A stretch of DNA of 64,000 nt from Pleurocapsa sp. FMAR1 (GTDB lineage: Bacteria > Cyanobacteriota > Cyanobacteriia > Cyanobacteriales > Xenococcaceae), in contig NZ_OY762512.1 of the NCBI RefSeq assembly GCF_963665995.1, positions 4,960,001-5,024,000 on the forward strand, in the 5' to 3' direction. Under the pieces are notes generated by a model. It had not been told where the DNA came from. It ran no database searches and saw only the letters and a list, made by a program, of their open reading frames with translations. This document shows positions 18,028 to 27,032 of the stretch, in pieces (within the stretch, counting starts at the first letter, position 1; each line of letters starts with the position of its first letter). The position numbers and the translations under genes were made by a program.

Positions 18028-18783
18028 TTAAGATTTTACTTTGCCAAAACGTCTATCTCTTTGCTGATAGGTGGCTAAAGCCTTATGAAACTCAGTTCTA
18101 TCAAAATCTGGCCAGAGAGTAGAAGTAACATAAATTTCCGCATAAGCTACTTGCCAAAGTAAAAAATTACTAATTCGCATTTCACCACTGGTACGAATCA
18201 AAAGATCTGGATGAGGGATTCCCTGAGTATATAAATGTTGTTCAAATAAATCTTCGTTGACTTGATTTGCTTTTAAGTACCCTTGTTCTACTTTTTTAGC
18301 GATCGCCTGACAGGCTTGAATAATTTCATGTCGACCGCCATAGTTAGTCGCCACGGTAAACTGAGTTCCTTGATTATTCTTAGTGTCTTCCATCGAGCGA
18401 TCTATTTCTTGGCGTAGAGAGGTAGGCAAATCTTCTAAATTACCTACAAAGCGAATCTTGACATTTTCTTCTTTCATCTCCTGTAATTCTCGCCTTAACA
18501 CCCGCTCGAATAAAGTCATCAAAAACTGTACTTCCCCACGAGGTCTGCCCCAGTTTTCCGTCGAAAAAGCATAGGCAGTTAAGGCGGGAATGCCCCAGTC
18601 TTTGCAGCAGCGTAGCAGATCTTTTAACGTATCGACACCTTTTTGATGACCTACAATGCGAGGCTTGCCTTGATTTTTTGCCCAGCGACCATTGCCGTCC
18701 ATAATTACTGCTACGTGCTGGGGCAAAAGGTCAGAGATTAAATCTGTAGGAAGTTGTTGCAAAGTGACTGGCTCTAGGCTCAT
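18028..18783 (-). CDS. uppS: Isoprenyl transferase (undecaprenyl diphosphate synthase)
   Basis: 251 residues. The cis-prenyltransferase signature [20 protein letters not shown] holds catalytic D29. Further conserved blocks are [18 protein letters not shown] and the C-terminal [20 protein letters not shown]. It condenses isopentenyl units on farnesyl diphosphate to make the lipid carrier for peptidoglycan. It lies downstream of cdaA and lysA on the same strand in an order that recurs in cyanobacteria. Confidence 0.95.
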   Translation of the reverse strand: MSLEPVTLQQLPTDLISDLLPQHVAVIMDGNGRWAKNQGKPRIVGHQKGVDTLKDLLRCCKDWGIPALTAYAFSTENWGRPRGEVQFLMTLFERVLRRELQEMKEENVKIRFVGNLEDLPTSLRQEIDRSMEDTKNNQGTQFTVATNYGGRHEIIQACQAIAKKVEQGYLKANQVNEDLFEQHLYTQGIPHPDLLIRTSGEMRISNFLLWQVAYAEIYVTSTLWPDFDRTEFHKALATYQQRDRRFGKVKS

Positions 18784-18900
18784 CTTTTAACATTGAACAG
18801 GGAACATTTATCATTAAACATTAACTATAAATTTATGAACGACTAATATTTTTAATCTAAAATTACAATAAATAGGATTCTTGCGGAAACTGCAATAATT

Positions 18901-19815
18901 TTAATTTTTTTTGCGAGAATCAGGCGATCGCCAACGCTGAATACGCTCCAATAAAACTTTTCCCTGAAACCCAAGTTTACGACTAAGACGCACTGCATCC
19001 CGATCTACTACCGGGGCAAATCTAGCCTGTAATAGCTCTTTTAGTTTACTACTGGTTAGGGGTCTATTTAACGTTCCTTTTTCAGCCAAGGAGATTGAAC
19101 CAGTTTCTTCTGAGACAACAATACACAGACACTTGTCTATTCTTTCGGTGATTCCCATTGCTGCACGGTGACGAGTGCCTAACTGTCGAGATGCGGTTCT
19201 TTCTGAAAGCGGTAAGATTACTGCTGCTGCGAGGATGCGCGAACCACTAATTAATACAGCACCATCGTGTAACAAAGTGCTGGTTTGAAAAATAGTTTGC
19301 AAAAGTTCTTTAGAAACTTCTGCATTCAAATCCACTCCTGGAGACACAAAATCTTCTTCCTCTAAAGAGCCAGTGGTTTCCATTAGCACCAGTGCGCCTG
19401 TACGGTTTTGGGATAGTTCTTTAACTGCTTCTACAATACGCTCAACTACGCTGTCTGATTGGGTTTTTGGTCTACCTGAGCCTTTAAATAACTCTAAAAC
19501 TTCTCCTCTGCCAATCTGTTCTAAAAAACGGCGAAATTGCGACTGAAAAATTACTGCCATAGCTACGGCAGAACCCAGGACTAGTTTTTCTAAGAGAAAT
19601 TTGAGTAAGTTTAGCTCCAGTTGTCCACTGACTACCGTTGCCAACATCAAGACGATAAAGCCTCTTACCATCCAAAGACTACGACGTTCTCCCTCGCCAA
19701 TAATTAGCAGTAGGGCATAACTTAAAGCTAAAACTAAGCCTAGATCGATGATATTGATTAGATCTGGCAACCAGGAAACCCGATTTAAGTCAGGAACAAA
19801 ACCCGACAATGACAT
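18901..19815 (-). CDS. cdaA: Diadenylate cyclase (CdaA-type, DisA_N domain)
   Basis: 304 residues from the ATG at 19815 (MSLSGFVPD); an upstream ATG at 19869 would add 18 residues before the membrane region. Three hydrophobic helices occupy about residues 20-85. The DAC domain carries LLHDGAVLISG (DGA) and LGTRHRAAMGITE (RHR), the two ATP-binding/catalytic motifs. It makes c-di-AMP, linked to osmotic, potassium and wall homeostasis. Placed between lysA and uppS, both tied to wall precursors. No GlmM or CdaR neighbour is present. Confidence 0.92.
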   Translation of the reverse strand: MSLSGFVPDLNRVSWLPDLINIIDLGLVLALSYALLLIIGEGERRSLWMVRGFIVLMLATVVSGQLELNLLKFLLEKLVLGSAVAMAVIFQSQFRRFLEQIGRGEVLELFKGSGRPKTQSDSVVERIVEAVKELSQNRTGALVLMETTGSLEEEDFVSPGVDLNAEVSKELLQTIFQTSTLLHDGAVLISGSRILAAAVILPLSERTASRQLGTRHRAAMGITERIDKCLCIVVSEETGSISLAEKGTLNRPLTSSKLKELLQARFAPVVDRDAVRLSRKLGFQGKVLLERIQRWRSPDSRKKN

Positions 19816-19960
19816 TATTTTAATTAATTTGCTGTGAATGGTTAGCGGGACAAAAACCTCGGAATTCAAGGTATCAAATTACATTTGGTAAAAGCTTCTA
19901 GGCTTTCGTAAATACTAATACCAGCAACTAAAACAAAGTACGCTGGCTTTTATACTAAGT

Positions 19961-21370
19961 CTACTTTTTATGTTTTACCAGTCTTTCGGGAAGGCGATCG
20001 CGTTCGATTAAATTTTGATAAGATTCTCGTTCAATAATTAAGTTTGCCTCCCCTTCGTAAACTACTACTGCTGCTGGTCTACCAATACGATTGTAATTAG
20101 ATGCCATACTGTAATTGTATGCTCCCGTATCCATTACCACTAAAACATCTCCTGGTTCAGTTTCGGGTAAAGCGGCATCTTTAATAATTATATCTCCAGA
20201 TTCGCAGTGCTTACCTGCTACTGTAACCTCTTCTGTGATGGGGGCAGACATTTTATTGGCTACCACTGCACGATAAACCGATTGATAGGTAATTGGACGG
20301 GGATTATCGGACATCCCGCCATCTACCGCGACATAAGTATGAAAATTGGGAATTTCTTTGCGACTGCCAACAGTATAGGCAGTAACACAGGCAGAACCAA
20401 TCAGGGAGCGTCCAGGTTCAGCCATTAATTTGGGTAAAGCCAAGCCAACTTTGTTACAGGCATTTTCCACGGCAGTACTAACCGCTTTTACCCATTCAGA
20501 AATGCTTGGAGGATCATCAGATTCGGTGTAGCAAATACCTAAACCACCACCAACGTTAAGAGTTGTTACTGGTAAGCCATATCCTTGAGCTTTTTGCATC
20601 CAGTCTACCAAAACTTCCCCTAAGTCTTGATGAGGTTGACGCTCAAAAATTTGTGAGCCAATGTGAGCGTGTAAGCCAATGCAGCTAAGACTAGCTTGCT
20701 GACTTAAATAAGTAAATACTTCATCTAATTGATTTGGATCGAAGCCAAATTTACTGTCTAAATGCCCTGTGCGAATATATTCATGGGTGTGGCATTCAAT
20801 TCCTGGTGTGAGTCGTACCATAATCGGTACGGGCTGCCCACTTTTATCTGAGGCAATCTGAGTTAAAGTTTTTAATTCTAGCCAGTTATCTACCATAACT
20901 GTGCAGCCAGTTTCTACGGCAAATTCAAGTTCCGCAGTCGATTTATTATTGCCGTGGAAATAAATTTTTTCTTTGCCAACTCCTGCTTCAATGGTAGTGA
21001 AAAGCTCTCCTCCAGAAACTACATCAAAACCCAAGTCTTCACTATCAATAATACGACATACTCCAATACAACTCCAGGCTTTGGAAGCGTAGATTACCTG
21101 AGATTCACCACTGTAGTAAGTATTAAAGCTATCTCGATATTGGCGACAGGCTGTTCTGAGGGTAAATTCATCCAGTATGTATAGAGGGGAATCATACTGT
21201 TGAACTAACTGTTGAATTTCACAGCCACCAATTGACAAATTATCTTTACTGTTGACCTTGGCAGTTAGAGGTAGTAATTCTTGGTTAGGGGAGGGAGGAA
21301 TGTCTAAGCTGGTGATTTGAGGAACATAACGATGTCCAGTATTCGGTAAACTGCGATCGCTCGAAAGCAT
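19961..21370 (-). CDS. lysA: Diaminopimelate decarboxylase
   Basis: 469 residues. Fold-type III PLP enzyme: PLP lysine in VIYASKAWSC, LHAHIGSQIFE, the glycine-rich NVGGGLGICY, AEPGRSLI and the second-domain cysteine in GKHCESGDII. It converts meso-diaminopimelate to L-lysine. The first 40 residues form an extension common in cyanobacterial LysA. It heads the lysA-cdaA-uppS series and is divergent from rimI. Confidence 0.95.
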   Translation of the reverse strand: MLSSDRSLPNTGHRYVPQITSLDIPPSPNQELLPLTAKVNSKDNLSIGGCEIQQLVQQYDSPLYILDEFTLRTACRQYRDSFNTYYSGESQVIYASKAWSCIGVCRIIDSEDLGFDVVSGGELFTTIEAGVGKEKIYFHGNNKSTAELEFAVETGCTVMVDNWLELKTLTQIASDKSGQPVPIMVRLTPGIECHTHEYIRTGHLDSKFGFDPNQLDEVFTYLSQQASLSCIGLHAHIGSQIFERQPHQDLGEVLVDWMQKAQGYGLPVTTLNVGGGLGICYTESDDPPSISEWVKAVSTAVENACNKVGLALPKLMAEPGRSLIGSACVTAYTVGSRKEIPNFHTYVAVDGGMSDNPRPITYQSVYRAVVANKMSAPITEEVTVAGKHCESGDIIIKDAALPETEPGDVLVVMDTGAYNYSMASNYNRIGRPAAVVVYEGEANLIIERESYQNLIERDRLPERLVKHKK

Positions 21371-21498
21371 AATTTCTTTTTGGGTGGCTAGTAAAGTTAT
21401 ATTATTTCTTGTTTTCTAGTTTACAGTCTAGTTGATGTCAAAAAACAGGTAAAAGCTATTGGCTATTGGCTTACTACCCCAACCAAAAGTATTTTTTA

Positions 21499-22053
21499 GT
21501 GAAGATTTTAAAAATTGCAGCAATAACCGTACCTCAAGTGCCTAAGATAGTTAATTTAGATCGGCTTTGTTTAGGTGGCTTATGGACAGCAGAAGCTTAT
21601 CTTAGAGAAATTGATAGTCCAAACAGCGATTTAATTGCTTTACATCTTGCTGAGGATGAAGCAGAAACTACCCACAGCAAAATCATTGGTCTGGCTTGCT
21701 TGTGGGCAATTGTTGAAGAAGCTCATATTACCTCACTGGGAGTCGATCCTGAGTATCGTCGCCAAGGATTCGGGCAGTTACTCTTATTAACTTTACTAGC
21801 AAAAGCGATCTCCCTAAAGTTGGAACGAGCAACTTTAGAAGTCAATGTTAATAATTCTCAAGCAATTAACCTCTATCAAAAATTTGGTTTTCAAGTTGCT
21901 GGAAAACGTAAAAATTATTATCAAAAAACTGGAGACGATGCTTTGATCCTGTGGAGAAATAAAATACAGTCAGACAATTTTCAGCTTAGTTTGTCTCAAT
22001 GGCAGCAAAATCTAGGCGATCGCTTACGTCACAATCAATGCCAATTGAATTAA
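21499..22053 (+). CDS. rimI: GNAT acetyltransferase, RimI type (ribosomal protein S18-alanine)
   Basis: 184 residues from a GTG at 21499, chosen because the protein then opens MKILKIAAITVPQVPKIV as in the family; a TTG at 21466 would add 11 residues encoded by repeat-like DNA. The acetyl-CoA loop RRQGFGQLLL and the ITSLGVDPEYR strand are typical, as is NVNNSQAINLYQKFGF. RimI acetylates the N-terminal alanine of S18, although specificity within GNATs is hard to prove. The last 35 residues are an extra tail. It stands between lysA (divergent) and clpC. Confidence 0.8.
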   Translation: MKILKIAAITVPQVPKIVNLDRLCLGGLWTAEAYLREIDSPNSDLIALHLAEDEAETTHSKIIGLACLWAIVEEAHITSLGVDPEYRRQGFGQLLLLTLLAKAISLKLERATLEVNVNNSQAINLYQKFGFQVAGKRKNYYQKTGDDALILWRNKIQSDNFQLSLSQWQQNLGDRLRHNQCQLN

Positions 22054-22172
22054 AATAATAAATGTTAACTTTTATACCGCAATTCCCCAACTTATAGGCA
22101 GAGTCAGGAAACTAAAAGGCTGTGCTAAAATCACCATAACAAGGGCAAGCAGCAGGTGGATGGAAATAAGTC

Positions 22173-24644
22173 ATGTTTGAACGCTTCACAGAAAAGGCAA
22201 TAAAAGTAATTATGTTAGCCCAAGAGGAAGCACGCCGCTTGGGTCATAATTTTGTAGGCACAGAACAAATCCTCTTAGGTTTAATCGGAGAGGGAACCGG
22301 AGTCGCTGCCAAAGTTCTCAAGTCGATGGGAGTTAATCTTAAAGATGCTCGGATCGAAGTTGAGAAAATTATCGGGCGCGGTTCTGGTTTTGTCGCCGTG
22401 GAAATTCCTTTTACTCCCAGAGCTAAAAGAGTTCTGGAATTATCTTTAGAAGAGGCACGCCAGTTAGGTCATAACTATATTGGTACAGAACATCTTCTTT
22501 TAGGATTGATTAGAGAAGGAGAAGGAGTTGCAGCGCGAGTCCTCGAAAACCTAGGCGTAGACTTGTCGAAAGTCCGCACTCAAGTAATTAGAATGTTAGG
22601 AGAAACTGCCGAAGTGGCTGCTGGTTCTGGTGGCACACCAGGCAGAAACAAAACTCCTACCCTCGATGAATTCGGCTCCAATTTAACCCAAATGGCAGCA
22701 GAAGGTAAACTCGATCCTGTTGTGGGTAGACAAAAAGAAATTGAGCGCGTAATTCAAATTTTGGGTCGTCGTACCAAAAATAATCCCGTTCTAATTGGTG
22801 AACCTGGGGTGGGTAAAACAGCGATCGCCGAGGGACTGGCACAACGTATTACTAATAGAGATATTCCCGATATTTTAGAAGAAAAACGGGTTGTTACTCT
22901 CGATATTGGTTTATTAGTAGCTGGTACAAAGTACCGTGGTGAATTTGAGGAACGCCTCAAGAAAATCATGGACGAAATTCGTCAGGCTGGAAACGTAATT
23001 CTGGTAATTGACGAGGTTCATACTTTAATTGGTGCTGGTGCTGCCGAAGGCGCGATCGATGCTGCCAATATCCTCAAGCCAGCCTTGGCGAGGGGAGAAT
23101 TGCAGTGTATTGGTGCTACTACCATCGACGAATATCGTAAGCATATTGAACGAGATGCTGCCTTAGAACGTCGTTTCCAACCCGTACAGGTTGGTGAACC
23201 AACGGTAGAAGAAACCATCGAAATACTCCATGGTTTGCGCGAGCGTTATGAGCAACACCATAAATTAAAAATATTAGATGAAGCATTAGAAGCAGCAGCC
23301 AAGCTGTCAGATCGCTATATTAGCGATCGCTATTTACCAGACAAGGCGATCGATTTAATTGATGAAGCAGGTTCTCGCGTCCGCTTAATTAATTCTCAGC
23401 TTCCTCCAGCAGCCAAAGAGCTAGACAAGGAACTAAGAGAAATTCTTAAGCAAAAAGACGACGCGGTAAGATCCCAAGACTTCGATCAGGCAGGAGAACT
23501 GCGCGATCGCGAAATGGAAATTAAAGAGCAAATTCGCAATATTGCTTCAACCAAGAAAAACGAAGAAGATGGCACAGATGAATCTCCCTTCGTCGATGAA
23601 GAGGAAATCGCTCACATTGTCGCTTCTTGGACGGGAGTTCCAGTCAACAAAATCACTGAATCTGAGTCCGAAAAACTAATGCACATGGAGGACACCCTTC
23701 ATCAGCGCATTATCGGGCAGGAAGATGCGGTTAAAGCTACTTCTCGCGCCATTAGAAGAGCTAGAGTTGGTCTGAAAAATCCTAACCGTCCTATTGCCAG
23801 CTTTATCTTCTCTGGTCCGACTGGTGTAGGTAAAACTGAATTAACCAAAGCTTTAGCAACTTACTTCTTTGGTTCGGAAGACGCGATGATTCGCCTTGAT
23901 ATGTCTGAATACATGGAACGCCATACAGTTTCTAAACTGATTGGTTCGCCTCCAGGATATGTCGGCTACAACGAAGGTGGACAGCTAACCGAAGCAGTTC
24001 GTCGTCGTCCTTATACAGTCGTGTTATTCGATGAGATTGAAAAAGCACACCCCGATATCTTCAATATGCTCTTGCAGATACTTGAGGATGGTCGCCTAAC
24101 TGATGCCAAAGGTAGAACAGTAGACTTTAAGAATACCCTCTTAATTTTGACCTCTAACATTGGTTCTAAGGTGATTGAAAAAGGTGGCGGCGGTCTTGGT
24201 TTTGAGTTTGCTGACGACCAAGCAGAATCTCAATACAACCGTATCCGTTCTTTGGTTAATGAAGAGCTAAAAAGCTACTTCCGTCCTGAGTTCCTCAATC
24301 GTCTTGATGAAATTATTGTCTTCCGTCAGTTAAACAAAGACGAAGTCAAAGAAATCAGCGAACTCTTACTCAAAGAAGTGTTCCAACGCTTAACTGAAAA
24401 AGACATTACTCTAGAAGTTACCGACAAATTTAAAGATCGACTTGTAGATGAAGGTTACAATCCTTCCTACGGTGCGCGTCCTTTACGTCGGGCAATTATG
24501 CGTCTTCTAGAAGATGTTTTAGCTGAAGAAATACTTACTGGTCGTTTAGGCGAGGGAGATTCTGCAACGGTAGATATCGACGAAGAAAACAAGGTAGCAA
24601 TCATACCGCAAAAAGAGAAGATTGAATTACTTCCCTCTTCGTAA
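22173..24644 (+). CDS. clpC: Clp protease ATP-binding chaperone ClpC
   Basis: 823 residues. Two N-terminal Clp repeats (about 1-145) precede AAA domain D1 with Walker A GEPGVGKT near 210. A UVR-containing coiled middle domain (about 420-480) follows, then AAA domain D2 with GPTGVGKT near 549 and the C-terminal D2-small domain. HSP100 unfoldase feeding ClpP; essential in cyanobacteria and chloroplasts. Length and domain order are normal. A clear terminator follows at 24679-24713. ClpP and adaptors are not in the window. Confidence 0.97.
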   Translation: MFERFTEKAIKVIMLAQEEARRLGHNFVGTEQILLGLIGEGTGVAAKVLKSMGVNLKDARIEVEKIIGRGSGFVAVEIPFTPRAKRVLELSLEEARQLGHNYIGTEHLLLGLIREGEGVAARVLENLGVDLSKVRTQVIRMLGETAEVAAGSGGTPGRNKTPTLDEFGSNLTQMAAEGKLDPVVGRQKEIERVIQILGRRTKNNPVLIGEPGVGKTAIAEGLAQRITNRDIPDILEEKRVVTLDIGLLVAGTKYRGEFEERLKKIMDEIRQAGNVILVIDEVHTLIGAGAAEGAIDAANILKPALARGELQCIGATTIDEYRKHIERDAALERRFQPVQVGEPTVEETIEILHGLRERYEQHHKLKILDEALEAAAKLSDRYISDRYLPDKAIDLIDEAGSRVRLINSQLPPAAKELDKELREILKQKDDAVRSQDFDQAGELRDREMEIKEQIRNIASTKKNEEDGTDESPFVDEEEIAHIVASWTGVPVNKITESESEKLMHMEDTLHQRIIGQEDAVKATSRAIRRARVGLKNPNRPIASFIFSGPTGVGKTELTKALATYFFGSEDAMIRLDMSEYMERHTVSKLIGSPPGYVGYNEGGQLTEAVRRRPYTVVLFDEIEKAHPDIFNMLLQILEDGRLTDAKGRTVDFKNTLLILTSNIGSKVIEKGGGGLGFEFADDQAESQYNRIRSLVNEELKSYFRPEFLNRLDEIIVFRQLNKDEVKEISELLLKEVFQRLTEKDITLEVTDKFKDRLVDEGYNPSYGARPLRRAIMRLLEDVLAEEILTGRLGEGDSATVDIDEENKVAIIPQKEKIELLPSS

Positions 24645-24678
24645 GCGATAAATAATCGTTAAATTAGTTTAATAGTTT

Positions 24679-24713
24679 AAAAAGGTAGAGATTTAAAAGT
24701 TTCTACCTTTTTT
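24679..24713 (+). terminator. clpC terminator
   Basis: AAAAAGGTAGA (24679-24689) pairs with TCTACCTTTTT (24702-24712), followed by a T-rich tract. It sits 35 bases after the clpC stop. Confidence 0.75.
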
Positions 24714-24721
24714 ATTACTTA

Positions 24722-24910
24722 CTGACGTTACGCATTTAATCTAACTGCTGTGACGGGGTGACGGGGTGACGGGGTGACGGGGGAAGCGGAAGACGAGGTG
24801 ACGGAGAGAACAGGAGACGAGGGGCAACTACGCAGGTAGCAAATTCTTTCCCCAAGTCCCCAAGTCCCCAAGTCCCCAAGCCTTACAGATCGATGAGTGC
24901 GTAACATCAG
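24722..24910. repeat. Terminal-repeat element, family A, copy 2 (189 bp)
   Basis: Ends CTGACGTTACGCA and TGCGTAACATCAG are inverted with one mismatch. It is flanked by a 7-base direct duplication TTACTTA (24715-24721 and 24911-24917), as a transposed element would leave. The interior begins TTTAATCTAACTGCTGTGAC, shared with copy 3, then tandem octamers GTGACGGG and, near the right end, CCCCAAGT. It lies between the clpC terminator and the hflX stop. Confidence 0.75.
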
Positions 24911-24917
24911 TTACTTA

Positions 24918-26624
24918 TTAATTTCCTACTCCTGCAAAATCAACCAATAAAGATAGCTTTTGCCGAAGAGTTTCCAGTCCCAGGCGATCGCTGGCTGAGA
25001 TAAATAAAGCCAAGGGAAATTCATCTTGTGCCTTAGCTAAAGCCTCACTATCTACCTGGTCTAACTTATTGAATACTAGTAATATTGGACCTGGTGCGAT
25101 CGCCATTTGCCCTAAGATTTCCATCACCGAACGGATTTGATTTTCCCAGGTAGGATGGGATAAATCCACAACATGAATCAAAGCATCGGCCTCGGTGACT
25201 TCTTCCAGGGTGGCGCGGAAAGCATCTACTAGTGCCGGTGGTAGCTGTTGGATAAAGCCCACTGTATCAGTCAAGAGCATATTTCTTGGTTCACCCGTAT
25301 CGGCATCGGGAATAGATAAGCGACGGGTAGTAGGATCGAGGGTGGCAAATAGTTGATTGGCTACATACACTTCAGAGTTGGTTAAAGCATTAATTAGCGT
25401 GGATTTACCCGCATTAGTATAACCAACGATCGCAATACTAGGAACATCTTGTTTTTGACGTTGTTGGCGCATCCGCGAACGATGAGCCTGTAATTCATTT
25501 ACTTCTCCCTGCAAACGGGCAATTCGCTTTTGAATACTCCGTCTTTCGGTTTCTAGCTTGGTTTCCCCAGGACCTCTTGTCCCAATACCGCCCCCTAGAC
25601 GAGACATTGCCTGTCCTCTACCTACAAGGCGGGGTAACATATACTCCAGTTGCGCTAACTCCACCTGTAGCTTCCCTGCACGAGATTGAGCGCGTTGAGC
25701 AAAGATATCGAGAATAATTTCGGTGCGATCGACCACCCGTATGCCAAATTGAGCCTCTAAATTGCGAATTTGAGCAGGAGAAAGGGAGCGATCAAATGCC
25801 ACTAAATTTGCCCCTAAAGTTTGCACCCGCAGGGCAATTTCCTGTACCTTACCTTCCCCGACTAAGGTTTGAGGATGGGGACGCGATCGCTTTTGACGAA
25901 CTGTTTCTAAAACTTCTCCCCCTGCGGTGTCCACCAGCCCCACAAGCTCATTTAAGCGATCTTCAAATTCTCGCTCGGAAGTTTTGTCTACCTGCAAGCC
26001 AACCATAACTACGCGATCGTGGTTGATATCTACCTGCTGTGCTACATATTCTCGTTCAAATTCAGCCTCTAAGCCTTCGACTAAATCTAAAAAGTCTTGT
26101 CCAGTTAGAGCATCTAAATTCATCGGCTTAGATACCGACCAATACTCTTGTTCTGTTTGATTTATTGCCGATTGAGGTAACAAATGAGCCAGATAAGTAT
26201 CTTGAATATAGCCAGTGGCACCTCCACCTCTCTTTAATTTACCTGCACCAGTTAGGGTCAATACAGCCAAGGCATCTAGCCTTTGACATACCATTGCCGT
26301 CAGGCTAGATTCTTTGGGTGGCTCTGGCTTGAGCTTAGTGACAATACAGCGAATCCCTGAAAGACGCTTGGCACCATAACGAGGCAATTCTAGAGGCGGA
26401 ATTTGTGTCTGATTGGCATTCCCTACGCCGACTCTAATTGCCTGTCCACGACGATTAAAATAGGTGCAGACTGGTTGATTGATGTCTGTGCTAATAGCAG
26501 CCAACCTTTGAGCAAACTCGGTCGTAACAATAATATCTCCAGGCAACTTCTGATGATAAAGTTTTTTTAGCTGCTTGAGTTGACTTGATTTTAATCCTTT
26601 ATATTTACCGTATATAGTGTCGAT
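24918..26624 (-). CDS. hflX: Ribosome-associated GTPase HflX
   Basis: 542 residues from the first canonical start, a TTG at 26546, or 568 if coding begins at an ATC at 26624. GTPase motifs: GYTNAGKST (near residue 374 of the shorter form), LFATLDPTTR, DTVGF and NKLDQ. An HflX glycine-rich segment GRGQAMSRLGGGIGTRGPGE precedes them. The N-terminal region has a cyanobacteria-specific extension. Codons 26547-26624 encode DTIYGKYKGLKSSQLKQLKK, which matches the usual N-terminus of cyanobacterial HflX, but no ATG, GTG or TTG exists there. HflX splits stalled ribosomes after stress. Start position is the open point. Confidence 0.88.
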   Translation of the reverse strand: MDTIYGKYKGLKSSQLKQLKKLYHQKLPGDIIVTTEFAQRLAAISTDINQPVCTYFNRRGQAIRVGVGNANQTQIPPLELPRYGAKRLSGIRCIVTKLKPEPPKESSLTAMVCQRLDALAVLTLTGAGKLKRGGGATGYIQDTYLAHLLPQSAINQTEQEYWSVSKPMNLDALTGQDFLDLVEGLEAEFEREYVAQQVDINHDRVVMVGLQVDKTSEREFEDRLNELVGLVDTAGGEVLETVRQKRSRPHPQTLVGEGKVQEIALRVQTLGANLVAFDRSLSPAQIRNLEAQFGIRVVDRTEIILDIFAQRAQSRAGKLQVELAQLEYMLPRLVGRGQAMSRLGGGIGTRGPGETKLETERRSIQKRIARLQGEVNELQAHRSRMRQQRQKQDVPSIAIVGYTNAGKSTLINALTNSEVYVANQLFATLDPTTRRLSIPDADTGEPRNMLLTDTVGFIQQLPPALVDAFRATLEEVTEADALIHVVDLSHPTWENQIRSVMEILGQMAIAPGPILLVFNKLDQVDSEALAKAQDEFPLALFISASDRLGLETLRQKLSLLVDFAGVGN

Positions 26625-26924
26625 AGGCGTTGCCCCAAATTTAATAAAAGTATTTCAATAAACTATAATTTTAGCGATCCTAAGTCCTGTCTGTCTCTGC
26701 AGATTGACTGTGATTTATAACTTGTAACCTAAATACTGGTTCTCTATCATCTTGAAACGGGGTCATACTAAATCTTGTTCAAGTAAGTTACTTAACTGTT
26801 GGGTTAGTTAGTAAGTAGTAGGTAGTAGATAATTGTTTAATAAGTTGAAAATTTTAAGATACTTTTCTTAATCGGATTTAGTGTCAGTTGTCAATGATAA
26901 ATGCTCAATGATCAATGAAAAGTC
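26625..26924. other. Spacer between hflX and split dnaE
   Basis: About 300 AT-rich bases between two divergent genes. It holds short repetitive GTAGTAGGTAGTAG-like and TCAATGA stretches before the dnaE start. No gene, hairpin or known regulatory site is recognised. Confidence 0.4.
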
Positions 26925-27032
26925 ATGGTAAAAATTGTCAGTCGTCAATCATTAGGTAAACAAACCGTATACGATCTAGGTGTAGCCCAAGATCATAATT
27001 TTTTGCTTGCCAATGGCATGGTGGCATCTAAT
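26925..27032 (+). other. DnaE split intein, C-terminal fragment (IntC)
   Basis: 36 codons. VYDLGVAQDHNFLLANG (15-31) holds block F (the DHNF histidine). Block G is MVASN, with cyclising N36 followed by nucleophile C37 of the extein. The penultimate residue is serine, as in fast-splicing Npu-type DnaE inteins, instead of histidine. It assembles with the N-intein in trans and is excised from the polymerase. Confidence 0.95.

Noticed and set aside
24750-24880. Possible CRISPR array
   Set aside because: The octamers are contiguous without unique spacers, and there are no cas genes.
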